Part shown: positions 21,434 through 24,295 of the stretch, piece by piece
Position numbering within the stretch: the first letter of the stretch is position 1
Layout: each line of letters starts with the position of its first letter
NCBI GenBank assembly: GCA_020635715.1
Contig: JACJZG010000029.1
Span: 1-24,295 of the forward strand
Length of the DNA: 24,295 nt
Origin: Flavobacteriales bacterium
GTDB lineage: Bacteria > Bacteroidota > Bacteroidia > Flavobacteriales_F > PHOS-HE28
Direction: 5' to 3'
Translations under genes and position numbers: made by a program
Notes under the pieces: model-generated
Told to the model about the DNA's origin: nothing
The model's input: only the letters and a program-made list of their open reading frames with translations
Database searches by the model: none

Positions 21434-23920
21434 CTAGAAGGGATATCCGATCCCCAGGTTGAAGTTGAACCGTGCGCGGTAGTCCACCACATTGCCCAGT
21501 AGCGCCTGTTCGGCGATGTAACGGTCCTTGGGCTGGAACAGCCAGCGTTCACCCACCGGTAGCGCGGGGTCCTTCGTCTGCATGCCCAGGTCGAATCGCA
21601 CGATGAAGAAGTCGAAGTTGAGACGCGCGCCCACCCCGGTTCCCACGGCCAATTCGCTCAGGAAGTCGTCCACCTCGAACTCCACACCGGGTCGGGAGGG
21701 GTCCTTCTGCCGGTTCCAGATGTTGCCCACATCGGTGAAGAGCGCACCCTCGAGGTAGCCGATCAGCTTGAAGCGGTACTCCAGGTTGGCCTCGATCCGG
21801 ATCTCGCCCACGCGGTCGAAGGCGAAGAGCGGTGCCGAGTAGGAGCCGGGACCCAACGAACGGGCCTGCCAGGCGCGAAGGCCGTTGGCACCTCCCCCGA
21901 AGAACGCCGTCTCGAAGGGAAGCACCTGCAGGTTGTTGTAGGGCACGCCGAATCCTGCCGCCATGCGGAAGGCGAGGCTGCTGCGGTCGTGAAGGGTGCG
22001 ATTGATGCGGAAGTCATTGTCCAGTTTCATGAACTGGGCGTAACGGATGCCGAAGAGGGTCTTGTACTCGCGACCGGTGATGGTGTCCACATCGTGCAGG
22101 AGGTTCAGTAACCCGAGTCCAGCACCCGCCCATTCGAAGGTGGTGCGCAGGAACTTCACCGTACGGCTACTGGTCTGCCCCTGTGTGTTCCAGGTGTAGG
22201 TCACCTTCGGGATGCTCAGGATCAGGTGGTCCGTGTAGCTGTTCACGAACACGGGGTCGTTGGTCTGCTTCAGGAAGGTGGTGAAGGCATCGCTCCGCGA
22301 GGGGATCCGGATGACACTGAGTTCGGCCACACGCACGTCGAAGTGCTGGGTGGGGGTGGAGTTCCAGTCGAAGCCGAAGGAGCCGCGTGCCAGTGTGCGG
22401 GTGAAGTCGGGACGCCTTTGATAGTTGTACAACAGGTTCAACGTCATCCGCGATCCACTCGACTTGCTGAATTGCCGGAAGGGTCGGGGCAGACCGATGG
22501 TCACTTCCGGACCGATGCTCACCGTGTTGAACAGGTCGCCGCCGCTCAGGCCCTGGCTCGAGGTGCCGCGTGTGAAGGCCTGCTGGGTCTCCACCGCAAG
22601 GTTGATCTGGCCCTGGAAGAAGCCGAGCGTGCGCAGAACATTGCGGTGCTTGTATCCGAGGGAGATGGTGGCGCCGAGATAACCGCCCCGGTTGGTGCCG
22701 TAGAGTTCCGAGGTCAGGCTCTGCGGCTTGCCGGGCAGCAGACCGATCCGCGCATCGGCGATGCCGGGACGTCCCGTCCCCGCGGTGTCGTACACGATCT
22801 CCACCCGGTCGAAGACCCGCAATGCGGTGAGGCGGCTGTAGGTATTGTTAGCATCGCTCTGCTTGAACCGGTTGTCCGGTGATAGGAAGATCGGGCTCAA
22901 CAGGGCCTTCGGCCGGTACATCAGCCGGTCATGGTGGAGGATGTCGTAACCCTGCACCATCGTCGTGTCCCACGGCATCTCATTGGCGCGACCCGCCTGG
23001 ATCGTCACATCGCGGATCGTGTACACGGTACCTTCGGGTGTTCCTTTCAAGGAGCGGTTCCCGGGGGTGTAGGGCCGTTCCATCCGCAACACAAGGTCCA
23101 CCTGGTGGTCGCCAGCCGCGGTATCCGCCAGGAAGAGGACAAGGTCCTTGTGGAAGTACAGATAGCCCAGTTCGTTCAGGTCGGTGGTGATCCGTTCCCG
23201 TTCGTCGTCCAGCACGTCGGCGTCATACCGGTCACCGGGTTTCAGCAGGCTCTTTTCCCAATACTCGCCCACGTATTGGTTGATCACCGGATCATCCACC
23301 TCATACCGGATGTTCCGCAGGCGGTAGGCCCTGCCTGGCACCACGGTGTAGCACACCTCGGCCTTCGGTCGCGCGTAGGGTCTGCCACGTCCGGTGTTGT
23401 ACTTGTCCTGATCGAACATGGTGAGCACCCGCCCGAAGAAGGTGCGTCGACGATAGTGGGTGGTGTCGATCACCGTGGCGTTGAACCAGCCCTCCTTGTG
23501 CATGTACATCCTGATCTGCGCATTGGAGCGTTCGGTGAGCAGGGTGTCGAGGATCACGGGCGGCTCACCATTGTGCTCACGGGAGGCATGGTCGCATCGT
23601 CGCGCACGTCGCCCACGTGCAAGGCGTTCGGTGTTCTTCTCCGCGCAAAGGCTGTCCTTCCGCTCGCGACGCTGCTGCACAGCCACGGGGTCGCTCAGGT
23701 TGTACAGCGCCAGGTAGAAGGGGATGCCGAGGATCCGTTTGTTCGGCTTCTGCTTCACGATATCGAGCAGTTCCTCATGCGGGACGCTCTTCTCGGTGGT
23801 GATGACGGCGTTATGCTTCAACAGGTACCGGCCTTCGGGTACCCGTTTCGTCGGGTCGCAGCCGGTCAGTGCGATGGCTCCGGCCAGCAGAGCGAGGATA
23901 TGCAGGAATGGATGCCGCAA
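21434..23920 (-). CDS. BamA/TamA-family outer-membrane lipoprotein (surface antigen D15-like barrel)
   Basis: The frame is open from 24193, but the likely start is TTG 23920 (828 aa). That gives a lipoprotein signal, RHPFLHILALLAGAIALTGC (lipobox LTGC, Cys21), followed by DPTKRVPEGRYLLKHN, the hallmark N-terminus of this Bacteroidota family. A -7 box at 23977-23984 also lies downstream of any earlier start. The N-terminal part has POTRA-like segments (GYLYFHKDLVLF, IRMYMHKEGWFNATV), and the second half is a 16-strand Omp85-type barrel (FFGGGANGLRAWQARSLGPG, EIRIEANLEYRFKLIGYLEGALFTDVGNIW) ending in a C-terminal Phe (GIGYPF). It probably inserts or exports outer-membrane or surface proteins; it is not the essential BamA itself, whose usual form lacks a lipobox. 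It is divergent from the TrmH-like gene. Confidence 0.88.
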   Translation of the reverse strand: MRHPFLHILALLAGAIALTGCDPTKRVPEGRYLLKHNAVITTEKSVPHEELLDIVKQKPNKRILGIPFYLALYNLSDPVAVQQRRERKDSLCAEKNTERLARGRRARRCDHASREHNGEPPVILDTLLTERSNAQIRMYMHKEGWFNATVIDTTHYRRRTFFGRVLTMFDQDKYNTGRGRPYARPKAEVCYTVVPGRAYRLRNIRYEVDDPVINQYVGEYWEKSLLKPGDRYDADVLDDERERITTDLNELGYLYFHKDLVLFLADTAAGDHQVDLVLRMERPYTPGNRSLKGTPEGTVYTIRDVTIQAGRANEMPWDTTMVQGYDILHHDRLMYRPKALLSPIFLSPDNRFKQSDANNTYSRLTALRVFDRVEIVYDTAGTGRPGIADARIGLLPGKPQSLTSELYGTNRGGYLGATISLGYKHRNVLRTLGFFQGQINLAVETQQAFTRGTSSQGLSGGDLFNTVSIGPEVTIGLPRPFRQFSKSSGSRMTLNLLYNYQRRPDFTRTLARGSFGFDWNSTPTQHFDVRVAELSVIRIPSRSDAFTTFLKQTNDPVFVNSYTDHLILSIPKVTYTWNTQGQTSSRTVKFLRTTFEWAGAGLGLLNLLHDVDTITGREYKTLFGIRYAQFMKLDNDFRINRTLHDRSSLAFRMAAGFGVPYNNLQVLPFETAFFGGGANGLRAWQARSLGPGSYSAPLFAFDRVGEIRIEANLEYRFKLIGYLEGALFTDVGNIWNRQKDPSRPGVEFEVDDFLSELAVGTGVGARLNFDFFIVRFDLGMQTKDPALPVGERWLFQPKDRYIAEQALLGNVVDYRARFNFNLGIGYPF

Positions 23921-23938
23921 GCGGAGCGAAGAGCTGCC

Positions 23939-23946
23939 TAATTTTG
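23939..23946 (+). promoter_or_regulatory. -7 box TAATTTTG for the TrmH-family gene
   Basis: A full TAnnTTTG match on the plus strand, 46 bases before GTG 23993. There is no clear -33 TTG upstream. It faces the opposite-strand box at 23977-23984. Confidence 0.5.
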
Positions 23947-23976
23947 ATCCGCACGGCTTGTCGCCGCAGGCAGTGC

Positions 23977-23984
23977 CAAATATA
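23977..23984 (-). promoter_or_regulatory. -7 box TATATTTG for the BamA-like gene
   Basis: A full TAnnTTTG match on the minus strand, with TTG 16 bases upstream, one short of the usual range. It lies 56 bases before TTG 23920 and rules out the longer reading frame from 24193. It overlaps the leader of the divergent gene. Confidence 0.6.
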
Positions 23985-23992
23985 TCCGGCAC

Positions 23993-24295
23993 GTGAGCAC
24001 CAAGGGAGCGCTGAAGCACGCACGATCGCTTCAGCAGAAGAAGTTCCGCGATCTCCATGGCCAGTTCCTGGTGCAGGGCCCGAAGGTCGTGCAGGAACTG
24101 CTCGCATCCGGCTGGCCGGTGGAGGAGGTCTTTGCCACGGCGGAACAGGCGGATCGCATGGCGTTGCGCGGAGCCACTATCGTGCCAGCGCACGAGTTGG
24201 AACGCGTTGGAACCATGGAGAGCGGCAACGAGGTCATCGCCATTGCGCGGCGACCCGGGTCTGAAGCACCAGTGGCCGACGTCGGGACCGATGAA
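23993..24295 (+). CDS. TrmH-family (SpoU) RNA methyltransferase, N-terminal part, runs off right edge
   Basis: The frame opens at GTG 23993; an in-frame stop at 23945 and no upstream ATG leave this as the only start before Met at about residue 55. The 101 visible codons are the substrate-binding domain of SpoU/TrmH enzymes: STKGALKHARSLQQKKFRD, then GQFLVQGPKVVQELLASGWP, EEVFAT, and ELERVGTMESGNEVIAIAR. Members 2'-O-methylate ribose in tRNA or rRNA with SAM. The catalytic SPOUT knot is beyond the window edge, so the exact target is unknown. It is divergent from the BamA-like gene. Confidence 0.88.
   Translation, partial: MSTKGALKHARSLQQKKFRDLHGQFLVQGPKVVQELLASGWPVEEVFATAEQADRMALRGATIVPAHELERVGTMESGNEVIAIARRPGSEAPVADVGTDE

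Overview
The window reads as GC-rich Bacteroidota chromosome, most likely an uncultivated member of the Flavobacteriales. Four things suggest this. Three large exported proteins end in type IX secretion (T9SS) type A sorting domains. The primary sigma factor is the short form of about 288 residues typical of Bacteroidota. Gene starts are preceded by TAnnTTTG/TAnnTTCG boxes, the Bacteroidota -7 element. The string rpe-rpoD-pnp-rpsO-accD-fba-BamA-like-TrmH looks like a flavobacterial core neighbourhood. The lineage call is inference; no 16S rRNA gene is present.

Layout: 1-1055 (-) is the start of a nonribosomal-peptide-synthetase-type adenylation protein that leaves the window. 1056-1769 has no convincing gene. 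1770-5258 (+) is a very large secreted protein with a gingipain-like (C25-like) domain lacking the expected catalytic Cys, a regular Cys-rich/calcium-binding repeat array and a T9SS tail. It ends at a strong terminator facing pfkA. 5317-7532 (-) holds a secreted Asp-box propeller protein whose stop overlaps the pfkA start. 7617-9282 (-) is purK-purE (de novo purine synthesis). 9322-9930 (-) is a small outer-membrane barrel. 10089-13619 (-) is a secreted M43 metalloprotease with five GEVED modules, three of them almost identical in DNA. 13673-21174 (-) is the housekeeping block: methyltransferase, rpe, rpoD, pnp, rpsO, accD and a class I fructose-bisphosphate aldolase. 21434-23920 (-) is a BamA/TamA-like outer-membrane lipoprotein that appears to start at TTG. 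23993 to the right edge (+) is the start of a TrmH-family RNA methyltransferase transcribed divergently.

How they fit: pfkA, the aldolase and rpe serve central carbon metabolism; purE/purK serve IMP synthesis; accD serves fatty-acid synthesis; rpsO, pnp, rpoD and the TrmH-like gene serve translation, RNA turnover and transcription. The exported genes are interleaved with them. Fifteen of the seventeen genes are on the minus strand. I found no tRNA, rRNA, CRISPR array, prophage or insertion sequence. I did not find a convincing new multi-gene system. The items most worth following are the Cys-less C25-like family, the homogenised GEVED repeats, the promoter motif with possible leaderless genes, the face-to-face promoters at 23939-23984, and a mobile palindromic element absorbed into an adenylation domain.
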